DNA from: Mercurialis annua | Taxonomy: Eukaryota; Streptophyta; Magnoliopsida; Malpighiales; Euphorbiaceae | Direction: 5' to 3' | Assembly: GCF_937616625.2 (NCBI RefSeq) | Contig: NC_065570.1 | Coordinates: 38,075,665-38,139,664 of the forward strand | DNA: 64,000 nucleotides | Shown: piece after piece, positions 48,343 to 59,169 of the stretch | How positions within the stretch are numbered: the stretch's first letter is position 1 | Layout of the letters: each line of letters opens with the position of its first letter | Position numbers and translations under genes: made by a program | The notes under the pieces: generated by a model | What the model was told of the DNA's origin: nothing | The model's input: the letters and a program-made list of their open reading frames with translations, nothing else | The model's database searches: none

Positions 48343-48846
48343 ACTTTTCTATAAGTAAGGTATAGTTATATATGTTTGTTTCTCTTCATATTCAGCCATA
48401 AAAGGCATAAGGGTATTGCTCTTCACTTGCCTCTCCTGAGGATCCTGTGAATCAAAACCTTATGTTATAAAAATGGTAATGCGATAAATTTCAACAGATA
48501 CTAAGAGGACAGGCCGGTTAATAAAATGCCCACGGTGAGGCTGTGATCCTGGCTAGTCATACATGTCATCTGTTAAGGTTTATCCGATACCAATTAGAGA
48601 TACGACGATAAACCTTAACAGATGACATGTATGACTAGCCAGGATCACAGTCTCACTGTGGGCATTTTATCAACCAGCCTGTCCTCTTTGTATTTGTTGA
48701 AATTTATCGCATTACCATTTTTATAACATAAGGTTTTGATTCACAGGGTCCTCAGGAGAGGCAAGTGAAGAGCATATACCCTTATGTCTTTTAGGGCTGA
48801 ATATGAAGAGAAACAAACATATATACTAGTTCTTACTTTGTGAAAA
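48343..48846. repeat. Large leader hairpin (inverted repeat, about 230 bp per arm)
   Basis: The left arm, about 48351-48584, is the reverse complement of about 48606-48838. Weaker pairing extends the base to about 48343/48846. The central loop is about 22 bases. Over 48372-48583 I count about nine substitutions and one single-base indel between arms (about 95% identity). Five of the nine substitutions would still pair as G-U in RNA. The hairpin fills the leader between the short ORF and the first long viral ORF. Confidence 0.9.
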
Positions 48847-48867
48847 TTGGGTCAGTACTTTACAGTC

Positions 48868-49175
48868 ATGCTCATAAAAAGTTGTTGTTCTACGCCTTCT
48901 AGTACTGCTCTTACTACTGTAAATAAAAATAATTATCTTCATGAGTTTACTTATCTTCTAGAAAATCAAAAAATATCTGATACAAAAGCCCCTCTTCTCA
49001 ATCCTGATGATGCGTTTTCTAAAACTACTACCCCTTTTATCCATAATATCAAGTGCATGATAAAAAAGCCTTACAAACCAATCAAAGAATATGTTCAGTC
49101 ATCCATCTTTAATCAATGCGCAATTCATGCTTCTCAAGCTGAACAATTTATTACTCTTGAGATTCCACCTGAATT
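48868..49175 (+). pseudogene. Start of pararetrovirus first long ORF (movement protein N-terminus)
   Basis: An open frame begins at the ATG at 48868, about 20-30 bases after the hairpin base. It runs about 100 codons before passing into satellite. It ends with SQAEQFITLEIPPEF. I recognise the AEQF-TL-IP pattern as the lead-in to the movement-protein domain of eudicot endogenous pararetroviruses. The domain itself is missing, because the insertion ends there. The frame may start 7 codons earlier if a non-ATG codon at 48847 were used, but the ATG is preferred. Truncation leaves no functional movement protein. Confidence 0.6.
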
Positions 49176-52100
49176 TCTCTTTAACACGTCGTTCCAATTA
49201 ATTAAGCATGGTTAGGTTATATTACGCAAAGTGTGCGTGAAAAGTGAGGCTAGATTAGAATGTCGTTTCTCAAGTCTCTTTAACGCGTCGTTCTGATTAC
49301 CTAAGCATGGTTAGGTTATAATACGCAAGGTGTGCGTGAAAAGTAACGCTAGATTACTATATCGCGTCTCAATTCTCTTTAACGCGTCGTTGCGATTACC
49401 TAAGCATGTTTATGTTATATTACGCAGCGTGTGCGTGAAAAGTGACGCTAGATTAGTATGTCGTGTCTCAAGTCTCTTTAACGCGTCATTTTAATTACCA
49501 TGCTTATGTTGCGTCACTAGTCCCTCTAACGCGTCGTTCCGATTATCTAAGCATGGTTAGATTATATTACGCAAAGTGTGCGTGAAAAGTCACAATTAAT
49601 TAGTATGTCGCGTCTCAAGTCGATTTAAAGCAGCATTGCGATTACCTAACCATGGTTAGGTTATAGTACACAACGTTTGCTTGAAAAGTGACGCTAGATA
49701 AGTATGTCGCATCTCAATTCTATTTAACGCGTTGTTCCGATTAACTAAGAATGGTTAGGTTATATTATGCAAAGTGTTCGTGAAAAGTGACGCTAGGTTA
49801 GTATGTCACGTCTCAAGTTACTTTAATGCGTCGTTCTGATTACCATGCATATGTCGCGTCACAAGTCTCTCTAACGCGTTGTTTCGATTACCTAAGCTTG
49901 GTTAGGTTATTGTTATGCAAAGTGTGCGTGAAAAGTAACACTAGATTAGTATGTCGCGTCTCAGGTCTCCTTAACGCGTCGTTCCGATTACCTAAGCATG
50001 GTTAGGTTATTTTACACGAAGTGTGCGTGAAAAGTGACGCTAGATTAGTATGTCGTGTCTCAAGTCTCTTTAACGTGTTGTTCTGATTATGTAAGCATGG
50101 CTAGGTTATATTACGCAAGGTGTGCGTGAAAAGTTACGCTAGATTAGTGTGTCGCGTCTCAAGTATCTTTAACGCGTCGTTCCGATTACCTAAGCATGGT
50201 TAGGTTATACTACGCAATGTGTGCGTGAAAAGTGACGCTGGATTAGTATGTCGCGTCTCAAGTCAATTTAACGCGTCGTTTCGATTACCATGCTTATGTC
50301 GCGTCATAAGTCTCTCTAACGCGTCCTTCGGATTACCTAAGCATTGTTAGGTTATATTAATCAAACTGTGCGTGAAAAGTAACAAAAAATTAGTATGTCG
50401 CTTCACACGTCTATTTAACTCGTCGTTCCGATTACCTAAGCATGGTTAGTTATATTACGCAAAGTGTTCGTGGAAAGTGACGCTAGATTAGTATATCATG
50501 TCTCAGTTCTCTTTAACGCGTTGTACCGATTACCTAAGGATGGTTAGGTTACATTCCGGAAAGTGTGCGTGAAAAGTAACAATACATTATTAGTATGTCG
50601 TGTCTCAAGTCTATTTAACGCGTTCTTCATATTACCTATGCATGGTTAGCTTATATTATGCAAAGCGTGCGCGAAAAGTGACGTTAGATTAGTATGTCGT
50701 GTGTCAAGTCTGTTTAACGCATCGTTCCATTACCTAAGCATGGTTAGGTTATATTACAAAAATGTGCGTGAAAAGTTACTCTAGATTAGTATGTTGCGTC
50801 TTAATTCTCTTTAACGCGTTGTTCAGATTACCTAAGAATGGTTAGGTTATATTACGCAAAGTGTGCGTGAAAAGTTACGCTAGATTAGTATGTCACGCTT
50901 CAAGTCTCTTAAAGGCGTCGTTCCGGTTACCTAAGCATAGTTAGGTTATATTACGCAAAGTGTGCATGAAAAGAGAGGCTAGATTAGTATGTCACGTCTC
51001 AATTCTCTTTAATGCGTTGTTCTGATTACCTAAGCATGATTAGGTTATTTTACGCAAAGTGTGTGTGAAAAATGACGCTAGATTTGTATGTCCGTCTCAA
51101 TTCTCTTTAACGCGTGGTTTCGATTACCTAAGCTTGGTTAGGTTATTTTATGCAAAATGTGCATGCAAAGTGATGCTAGATTAGTATGTCGCGTCTCCAA
51201 TCACTTTAACTCGTCGTTCCAATTACCATGCTTATGTAGCGTCACAAGTCTGTTTAATGCGTCGTTTCGATTACCTAAGCATTTTTAGGTTATATAACGC
51301 AAATTGTGCGTGAAAAATGACAACAGTATGTCCGTGTCTTACGTCTATTTAACGTGTCATTCCGATTACCTAAGCATGGTTTGGTTATATTACGAAGAGT
51401 GTGCGTGAAAAGTGACGCTAGATTAGTATGTCGCGTCTCAAGTCTCTTTAACGCGACGTTTTGATTAGCATGCTTATCTCGCGTCACAAGTCTCTTGAAC
51501 GTGTCGTTACGATTACCTAAGCATGGTTATGTTATATTACGCAAAGTGTGCGTGAAAAGTGACGCTAGATTAGTATATCCTATCTAAAGTCTCTCTAACA
51601 CATCATCCAATTTCCTAAGCATGGTTAGGTTATATTATGCAAAGTGTGCGTGAAAAGTGACGCTAGATTAGTATGACGCGTGTCAAGTCTCTGTAACACG
51701 TCGTTCCAATTACCTAAGCATGGAAATCTTATATATTACGCAAAGTGTGCGTGAAAAGTGACGGTAGATTAGTATATTGCGTCTCAAGTCTCTTTAACGT
51801 GTCGTTCTGATTACCGAAGCATGGTTAGGTTATATTACGCAAGGTGTGCGTGAAAAGTGACGCTAGATTAGTATGTTGCATCTCAATGCTCTTTAACGCA
51901 TCTCTCTGATTACCTAAGCATGGTTAGGGTATACTATGCAACGTCTGCGTGAAACGTGACGCTATATTAGTATGTCGTGTCTCAAGTTTCTTTAACGCGT
52001 CGTTTGGATTTCCATGCTTATGTCGCGTCACGAGTCTCTCTCTAACGCGTCGTTCAGATTACCTAAGAATGGTTAGGTTATATTATGCAAAGTGTGCGTG

Positions 52101-52722
52101 AAAAGCAACAATAAATTAGTATGTCTCGTCACACGTCTATTTAAGGCGTTGTTCCGATTACATAAGCACGGTTAGGTTATATTACGCAAAGTGTGCATGA
52201 AAAGTGACGCTAGATTAGTATGTCGCGTCTCAATTCTTTTTAACGCGTTGTACCAATTACCTAAGGATGGTTAGGTTACTTTACAGAAAGTGTGCGTGAA
52301 AAGTAACAATACATTAGTATGTTGCATCTCAAGTCTATTTAACGCGTCGTTCCGATTACCTAAGCGTGGTTAGGTTATATTACGCGAAGTGTGTGTGAAC
52401 AGTTACGCTAAACTAGTATGTCGCGTCTCAATTCTCTTAAAAGCGATGTTCCGATTACCTAAGCATGCTTAGGTTATATTACGCAAACTGTGCGTGAAAA
52501 GTAACAATAAATTAGTATGTCGAGTTGCACGTCTATTTAACGCGTCGTTCCGATTACCTCATGGTTAGGTTATATTACGCAAAGTGTGCGTGGAAAGTGA
52601 CGCTAGATTAGTATGTCGCGTCTCAATTCTTTTCAACGCGTTGTACCGCTTACCTAAGGATGGTTTGGTTACTTTACGGAAAATGTGCGTGAAAAATAAC
52701 AATACATTAGTATGACATGTCT
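49176..52722 (+). repeat. 99-bp satellite block, plus orientation
   Basis: About 35 monomers, resuming at phase 66. Recurrent types here are GTAACAATACATTAGTATG and ACTTTACGGAAA-TGTGCG. It ends near phase 61 (ACATGTCT) at the 5' LTR of the next element. Confidence 0.92.
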
Positions 52723-53350
52723 TGTTACGGATGGGCTAGGACTCCAAAAGCTTGAAGATGCTAATTTTGATGGGCTTGATGAAGAGGGCAGAATGCATAT
52801 CCAAGATCCGTTGAGTTTATCCCAAGGACCAATTACAAGGTCACGGGCCAAGAAGCTTCAAGAGACCTTAAATATTTATATACAAGGCTGGGCTAATCTT
52901 CAAACTTATTCAAATGAAGATTCTTAAGAATGGGCTTTGTATAACATACTTAAAGCCCATATTCAAGACTAAGGTTTATTATTTCGAATTTTAATTATTT
53001 ACAAGTATGCCATTGGTGGCTGAGACATTATAAATACTTTGTTTTAGGGTTTTACAATCAGATTATGATATATTGATATTTGTTTTATAGAAACCCTTGT
53101 TTTATTCTTGTATTCATATTGAATGTTTTTCACTTATCAAAGATCTAATCAATCTTTGTGGCGTGCTAGTAATTAGGATTTAAAAGACTTAATCTTTTAG
53201 GTTCTATTTACACTTGATCTTTATAATCTGATCTAGAGTGATCCTAGGGTTTTGAATCAGATAGGTATTGGGTTTTTAGGTTAGTGATTATACGGGTTCT
53301 TGGGCGTTGCATTAAGGGTTCGTATAGCCTATCGCTGAAGGTTCGTATCA
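52723..53350 (+). repeat. 5' LTR (628 bp)
   Basis: Starts TGTTACGGATGGGC and ends GTTCGTATCA, two bases before the primer site. Its first 205 bases encode the same C-terminal peptide as the pol tail in the 3' LTR (52712-52927 open frame). Here that peptide is not attached to pol. Confidence 0.92.
53029..53036 (+). promoter_or_regulatory. Candidate LTR TATA box
   Basis: TATAAATA in the context GAGACATTATAAATACTTTG, about 300 bases into the 628-bp LTR. It would drive the genomic RNA of the element. The 3' LTR keeps the same sequence. Confidence 0.6.
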
Positions 53351-53352
53351 TT

Positions 53353-53364
53353 TGGTATCAGAGC
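53353..53364 (+). promoter_or_regulatory. Primer binding site, initiator tRNA-Met
   Basis: TGGTATCAGAGC, two bases downstream of the LTR end. Confidence 0.93.
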
Positions 53365-54281
53365 TTTGGCTCTTGAAAATCAGGTTGGTTACCCATTTAT
53401 TTCATGTGTTTGATTTAGTGTTCTTCTTCTTAAATTTGGTGTTTAAAGAAAAAATAAACAAAAAAAAAGAGAGAAAAGAAATCTGAAATTCTGTTCTTGA
53501 AATTTCAGATAAAAAAAAAGAGAAAAAAAAAGTACAAAAAAAGAGAGAAAAGGAATCCGAAATCTTGAAGAAGTTATAAGGTCTTTTGTTGGTTTTGATA
53601 TTTGTGAGTTTGATTGCAAAAATTAATGTGTGCAAGTGAAGTGGTGGAAATCAAGAGCATTAAAGGGGTTATTAATTGGCAAATCAGTTCCGAATTTTTT
53701 TTCTAATCTAAAGGGGATTTGTATTGAGTTTAAGGCTGTTTTAAGTGATTTATTTGAGAAATTCTAATTTGAAAGGATTGACACCATATAAGATCTTTTC
53801 AAATCAGATTAAAGTTTTCTAGGCTTTCTTTGATTACTTTCCAAATTGCTTTTCTTTACCTTTTTTTTTCTTTCTTGTTTCCTAGACATATTCTTGCATC
53901 TAGATATTTCTTTTATTTGTCTTTTGATTCCATTTGAAGTTTTCTTTTCTTTCAATTCTGTTTTCTTTGATTTGGATACACATTTGCTGTTTTCTTGATA
54001 TATATTGCGTTTTTGCTTCTTAAGTATTTAAAACTTGATTATTAGTATTTCATAAGGTTTGGTTGAAAATTTGTAGTTGAACTAATTCACATAAGAATAC
54101 TTGATATAAAGCTTGAGTGGTGTGAGTTAAGCCTTGTGAGATCATTATTTTTGTGTGTTAAACATGAGTGAAAAACCCCATCTTTTAAGTGCAAACACGT
54201 GAGGGAGTGTGTGAGGAATCTGTTTGCTCTTAACCTTTTTTTTGTTTTGCTATTCTGCCATCTTTCTTTTTCAGGGTCACT
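53365..54281 (+). other. Untranslated leader of the Ty3/gypsy element
   Basis: About 920 bases with A-rich tracts (AAAAAAAAGAGAG type, 53450-53545), then T-rich tracts. No sense ORF is worth reporting, and a minus ORF at 53402-53635 is a homopolymer shadow. The gag ATG lies just after the pyrimidine-rich stretch, in the context GGGTCACTATGTCAAG. Confidence 0.75.
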
Positions 54282-55256
54282 ATGTCAAGTGGATCAACGG
54301 GTGAACGAGTTGGTGATGATACAACTAGGTTACCTCATGAAGGTATTCCTTTAGCACAATTTCAAGAAAATGAAAGAGTAGAAAGAATGGAGCTTAATAA
54401 TCAGACTTTGCAAGAGCAACTTGCTGCAATTGCTGGGGCAGTAGGTGCAAATCGACAAGAAGTGAGGGAAAATGCTCCAAATTTGGGTGTAAATGCAATA
54501 AATGGGAGAGCTAATGTACCTAATGTGGGAGTGAACATGGGAGTTCATAATAATGGCAATCATCAACATGTTGATTATGACGATTATCATGAGTTTGATC
54601 GGCATGAACCTAACTTAGGTAGAGGATTTGTTGCTGGTCCCGGTGCAAGGAGAGACCCTAATATTAGTAGAGGCAATCCATGTGGTCATTATGGTGGCAA
54701 TTGGCATAATAATCACGATGATATGGACAGAAACCTAGGTAGCATCAAATTTCAAATTCCCAATTTTTTCTGTAAGACTAACCCTGAAGCCTATTTGGAG
54801 TGGGAGAAAAGGGTAGATGTCATTTTTGATTGCCATAATTTTTCTGATGAGAAGCAAATGAAGTTACTGGTTAGTCATTTTATTGAATTTTCCATTATGT
54901 GGTATGAACAAATGGTAATAGCTCGGCGCAGAATTGGAGAAAATGCTATTAATAGTTGGGTAGCTCTTAAGGATGTGATGAAAAGAAGATTTGTACCTTT
55001 ATATTATCAAAGAGAGTTGTACCAAAAACTTCAGTACTTAAGACAAGGTACAAAGAATATTGAGGATTACTTTAAAGAAATGGAGATGTTAATGGTTAGG
55101 CTAGATTTACATGAGGAAATGGAAGCAACCATGTCTCGTTTTCTTAGAGGAATGAATAAGGAGATTGCTGACCGGGTTGAATCAAACCATTATAGAGAGA
55201 TTGAAGAGATGGTGCATCTCGCCATCAAGATTGAGAAGCAATTAAAACCAAACTAG
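54282..55256 (+). pseudogene. gag: gag capsid region
   Basis: An intact 324-codon frame from ATG 54282 to TAG 55254. Residues 1-160 are low-complexity and N/G/H-rich. A retrotransposon gag domain follows at about residues 165-320, with PEAYLEWEKRVDVIFDC, a W-ALKDVMKRRFVP segment and LYQKLQYLRQGTKNIEDYF. It would form the virus-like particle. In an intact relative the frame would continue into the zinc knuckle. The stop at 55254 and another at 55320 separate them here, and both are in the same frame as the downstream pol. It is still open as a free capsid-like peptide, but expression is doubtful. Confidence 0.9.
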
Positions 55257-56120
55257 ACAGCCAAGTCAAATTGGACATCAAATGTAAATTCCAATTCGAA
55301 TTGGGGTGCTACTTCAAATTAAAAACCTAATTGGGGTGGATCTTCAAAGGGCGGAAAATTTGATTCTAACAAATTTGTTTTGCAGGATTCTAAGCAAAAA
55401 GGAGTGGCAGATCCAAAGAGTTCATTCAAATCTGAGACACCTATGGTAAGAAACCGAGATATAAAATGTTTCAAGTGCCTAGGTAATGGTCATATTGCTT
55501 CACAATGTCCAAATAGAAGAGAAATGGTGCTCAAAGATCACGGTGATATTGAGACTGAAAGTGACGAAAGTGATAATGAAGAGACTCCATCATTAGAAAA
55601 TTGTAGTGATGATTGTAGTGATGATGGTATTGAAGAACCAATGCGAGGCGATTTGCTGGTTGCTAGACGTACACTTAGTGTACAAATGAAGGATGGAAAT
55701 GACTTAGAGCGGCAAAGGGACAACATTTTTCACACAAGATGCCATGTACAAGGTAAGATTTGCAACCTTATTATTGATAGTGGTAGCTGTACTAATGTTG
55801 CTAGTATTGATATGGTTCGAAAATTAAATTTGAATGTCACACCTCATCCTAGACCATAAAGATTGCTTTGGCTTAATAATTGTGGTGAGATTAAAGTGAC
55901 TAAACAGGTTATTGTACCATTCCCAATTGGTAGATATTCTGATGAGGTGCTATGTGATGTAGTACCAATGCATGCTGGACATATCTTATTAGGTAGACCA
56001 TGGCAATTTGATAGAAAATCTACACATGATGGTTACCTTAATAGATATATTTTTGCAAAGGATGGAAGAAAAGTTACATTAACACCTCTTTCTCCTAAAG
56101 ATGTGTATGATGATCAGTGA
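55257..56120 (+). pseudogene. Nucleocapsid zinc knuckle and aspartic protease region
   Basis: Same frame as gag. After the stop at 55320 it stays open to 55857. The CCHC zinc knuckle (CFKCLGNGHIASQC) is at 55467-55508, followed by an acidic linker. The retropepsin active site DSG is at 55776-55784, in LIIDSGSCTNVAS. A stop at 55857 follows. The frame then reopens to 56118 with the rest of the protease, including HILLGRPWQFD, the usual C-terminal ILLGRPW flap region. The role in an intact element is nucleic-acid packaging and polyprotein cleavage. The stop inside the protease makes the product incomplete. Confidence 0.88.
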
Positions 56121-57375
56121 AAAATTGAGAGAGAAAGAGCTGAAACTGAAAATAGCAAATGTATTGATGAACCACTAAAGAGTGATAAAAACAATGGTAT
56201 ACAATCAAGTGAGATACCAAAACACAACAGGGGTAGCTTTTTAGCTAGAGAAGGCGAAATTAGGCATGCATTGCATTCTAATAGGGTAGTGTTTGTGGTT
56301 ACTTACAAGGATATATATTTGAACACTTCTGATCTTGATCTTGCCTTGCCAAGAGAATTTTGTGATTTGTTGCAGGAATTTGATGACGTTTTTCCCGATG
56401 ATATGCCAACTGGTTTACCACCTGAAAGAGGCATTGAGCATCAAATTGATTTTGTACTCGGGGCTGCAATACCAAATAGACCAGCCTATTGAAGTAACCC
56501 TGAAGAGACAAAGGAACTTCAAAGGCAAGTGGATGATTTAATGGAAAAAGGGTATGTTAAAGAGAGCTTAAGTCCATGTGCGGTTCATATGATTCTGGTT
56601 CCAAAAAAAGATGGCACGTGGAGAATGTGTGTGGATTGTCGTGCAATTAATAAGATAACGGTAAAGTATCGTCATCCTATCCCTAGGTTAGATGATATGC
56701 TTGATGAATTGCATGGTGCATGTGTTTTTACTAAGATTGATTTACGATCTGGTTATTATCAAATTCGCATAAAAAATGGGGATAAGTGGAAAACTGTCTT
56801 TAAGACCAAGTATGGGCTGTATGAGTGGCTAGTTATGCCATTTTGGCTTACAAATGCACCTAGTATATTCATGAGATTGATGAACCATGTCTTGCGTGAA
56901 TTTTTTGGTAAATTTGTGGTTGTTTATTTTGATGATATTTTAGTTTACTCGAGGTCTGATTCTGATCATATAATCCATGTTAGGGCTGTTTTAGAAGTTC
57001 TTCGAAAAGACAAGTTGTTCGCCAATCTGAAGAAATGTAGTTTTTGTTTAGATCGAGTCAATTTTCTTGGATTTATTGTTAGTTCTAATGGTTTGGAGGT
57101 TGATACTGAAAAGGTGAAAGCTATTCATGAATGGCCAAAACAAACTAATGTGAGTCAGTTAAGGAGTTTTCATGGATTGGCTAGCTTTTACAGGCGTTTC
57201 ATTAAAGATTTTAGTACTTTAGCTGCACCTTTGAATGAATTAGTCAAGAAAAATGTTGCTTTTAATTGGGGTGATGCACAAGAACATGCTTTTAATTTAC
57301 TTAAAGAAAAATTGTGTAGTGCACCTTTGTTAGTTTTGCCTAATTTTGATAAAATCTTTGAGATTGAATGTGATG
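56121..57375 (+). pseudogene. pol: Reverse transcriptase region
   Basis: Continues the gag frame, with stops at 56118 and 56490 before the RT core, which is open from 56529. RT motifs in order: [65 protein letters not shown], and the active site YFDD at 56925-56936 ([11 protein letters not shown]). The usual MPFGL motif reads MPFWL, a change at a conserved glycine likely to harm activity. The thumb/connection region ([33 protein letters not shown]) is complete. It copies element RNA into DNA in intact relatives. Confidence 0.93.
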
Positions 57376-57731
57376 CAAGTGGCGTTGGAATTGGGGTTGT
57401 ATTGATGCAAGAGGGGCGTCCAATTTGCTTCTTTAGTGAGAAACTAAATGGGGCAGCCTTGAATTACCCAACTCCACTTCAGACATGGCAACACTATTTG
57501 TGGCATAAGGAGTTCGTGATTCACAATGATCATGAATCCTTGAAACATCTAAAAGGGCAAGATAAGTTGAATCGAAGACATGCTAAATGGATGGAGTTTG
57601 TCGATACCTTTCCTTATGTCATCAAGTACAAGAAAGGTAAAGAAAATGTGGTTGCTGATGCACTTTCAAGAAGGTATGCACTTCGTAATACTCTTGATTC
57701 TAAATTGTTAGGTTTTGAGTATATTAAAGGA
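57340..57731 (+). pseudogene. RNase H region with internal deletion
   Basis: Shows [11 protein letters not shown] (first catalytic Asp), then [18 protein letters not shown] joined directly to [14 protein letters not shown]. The segment that normally carries the catalytic Glu between these motifs is missing, an in-frame loss of roughly a dozen codons. Later motifs are [21 protein letters not shown] and VVADALSRR (final Asp). A frameshift from one extra G in AAAGGAGTTG near 57731 ends the frame at 57744. RNase H would be inactive. Confidence 0.88.
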
Positions 57732-58964
57732 GTTGTACAAAGATGATATTGATTTTCGCAATGTGTATGGAACCTGTATTAATGGGAATGCATTTGATGA
57801 TTTTTATGTTTTTGACCGATTTTTGTTTAAAAAGAACAGGTTGTATGTGCCTAGTTGTTCTTTCCGTTTGTTGTTGATAAACGAAGCACATAGTGGTAGA
57901 CTGATGGGTCACTTTGGCGTTAGTAAGACTTATGCTATTATTTGTGATCATTTCTTTTGGCCTGGCATGAAACGAGATGTTTATAAAGTGTGTAGTAAAT
58001 GTATTGTTTTCATGCAAGCTAAGTCCAAACTGAAACCTCATGGATTATATGCACCTTTACCCATACCTGATATGCCTTGGACAAATTTGTCTATGGACTT
58101 TGTACTTGGTTTTCTAAGAACTAGGAAGGGTATGGATAGTATTTTTGTTGTGGTTGATCGTTTTAGCAAGATGGCACACTTTATACCATACCATAAAACT
58201 GATAATGCTTGTCATATTGTTGATTTGTTCTTTCGGGAAGTTGTGCGTTTACATGGAATACCTAGGACAATTGTCAGTGATAGGGATACAAAATTTCTTA
58301 GTCATTTTTGGCGTGTTGTGTGGGCTAAATTGGGCACTAAATTACTATTTTCTACTACTTGCCATCCATAAACAGATGGGAAAACTGAGGTGGTTAATAG
58401 AACCATGGTGCAATTGCTTCGCTCTTTAATTTCTAAGAATTTAATATCTTGGGAGGATTTATTACCATATGTTGAATTTGCATATAACAGGGCTGTTCAT
58501 AGCACTACACACACTTCACCTTTTGAAATTGTGTATGGTTTTAATCCGTTGTCTCCAATTGATTTAATTCCTTTGCCTATGACTAACCTTGTTAGTGCTG
58601 ATGGTGTTTCTAAGGCTGATATGGTTCAAAAGATGCACAAACAGGTGAAAGAAAGAATTGAGAAGCAAAATGAAAACGTGGCTAGGCGAATGAATAAAGG
58701 AAAAAGGCGCATTATTTTCCAACCTGGTGATTGGGTTTGGGTTCATTTTCGAAAGGAAAGGTTTCCAAACCAACAAAAGTCAAAATTGAGTTCAAGGGGA
58801 AATGGTCCATTTCAAGTGCTGGAAAGAATCAATGACAATGCCTACAAGATTGATTTAAAGAGTGAGTATAATGTTAGTGGTACATGCAGTGTTGCTGACT
58901 TAACTCCTTTTGATGTAGGCGATGAGCTTGATTCGAGGACGAATCATCCAAAAGAAGGAGGGAA
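57732..58964 (+). pseudogene. Integrase region
   Basis: In the +1 frame after the indel at about 57731. The zinc-binding segment is visible ([32 protein letters not shown]), but the expected CxxC pair reads CIVF, so one cysteine is lost. Core Asp residues lie in LSMDFVLGF and [14 protein letters not shown], and the Glu lies in GKTEVVNRT. A stop at 58369 falls between the second Asp and the Glu. The C-terminal domain includes FQPGDWVWVHFRKERFP, GPFQVLERINDNAYKIDL and VADLTPFDVGD. It would insert element DNA into the chromosome. No canonical chromodomain follows. Confidence 0.92.
58951..58964 (+). promoter_or_regulatory. Polypurine tract
   Basis: AAAGAAGGAGGGAA abuts the 3' LTR. It lies inside the pol reading frame, so the tract also encodes residues KEGGN. 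Confidence 0.9.
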
Positions 58965-59169
58965 TGTTACGGATGGGCTAGGACTCCAAAAGTTTGAAGA
59001 TGCTAATTTTGATGGGCTTGATGAAGTGGGCAAAATGCATATCCAAGATCCGTTGAGTTTATCCCAAGGACCAATTACAAGGTCACGGGCCAAGAAGCTT
59101 CAAGAGACCTTAAATGGTTATATACAAGGCTGGGCTAATCTTCAAACTTATTCAAATGAAGATTCTTAA
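58965..59169 (+). pseudogene. pol C-terminal extension encoded inside the 3' LTR
   Basis: The integrase frame continues 68 codons into the LTR and contains SQGPITRSRAKKLQETLN before a stop at 59167. The basic SRAKK stretch resembles the GPMTRARARQL-type motif at the pol end of centromeric CRM elements, as I recall it. The homologous LTR-encoded peptide is open in the 5' LTR as well. Similarity to the CRM targeting motif is an inference. Confidence 0.6.

Larger units (their letters stand above)
44173..49175 (+). mobile_element. Endogenous pararetrovirus (Caulimoviridae-like), degenerate and circularly permuted
   Basis: A 5003-bp viral insertion without LTRs. The order is coat protein (partial), zinc knuckle, aspartic protease, RT, RNase H, C-terminal region, TATA promoter, poly(A) signal, leader hairpin, then the start of the movement-protein ORF. 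Starting inside the coat gene and running through the leader into the next ORF means the integrated molecule came from a circular or terminally redundant genome. That is usual for plant pararetroviruses, which encode no integrase. Flanking satellite resumes at phase 66 after stopping at 59, so about six bases were lost and there is no target duplication. ORFs carry several stops and a frameshift, so the copy is not competent. I favour a florendovirus or petuvirus-like lineage, but this is unproven. Confidence 0.82.

Noticed and set aside
48586..48592. GATACCA in the hairpin loop as a remnant of the viral tRNA-Met primer site
   Set aside because: Only 7 bases match, and on the wrong strand for priming a plus-sense pregenomic RNA. 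No convincing primer site was found in the leader.
44173..49175. Classification of the 5-kb element as an LTR retrotransposon
   Set aside because: There are no LTRs, no integrase motifs and no target duplication. A promoter, poly(A) signal and structured leader lie between the polymerase and a movement-like ORF, which fits a pararetrovirus.
54351..54605. Minus-strand ORFs overlapping gag, pol and the viral RT
   Set aside because: They are shadows of the sense coding frames, with compositional bias and no independent motifs.
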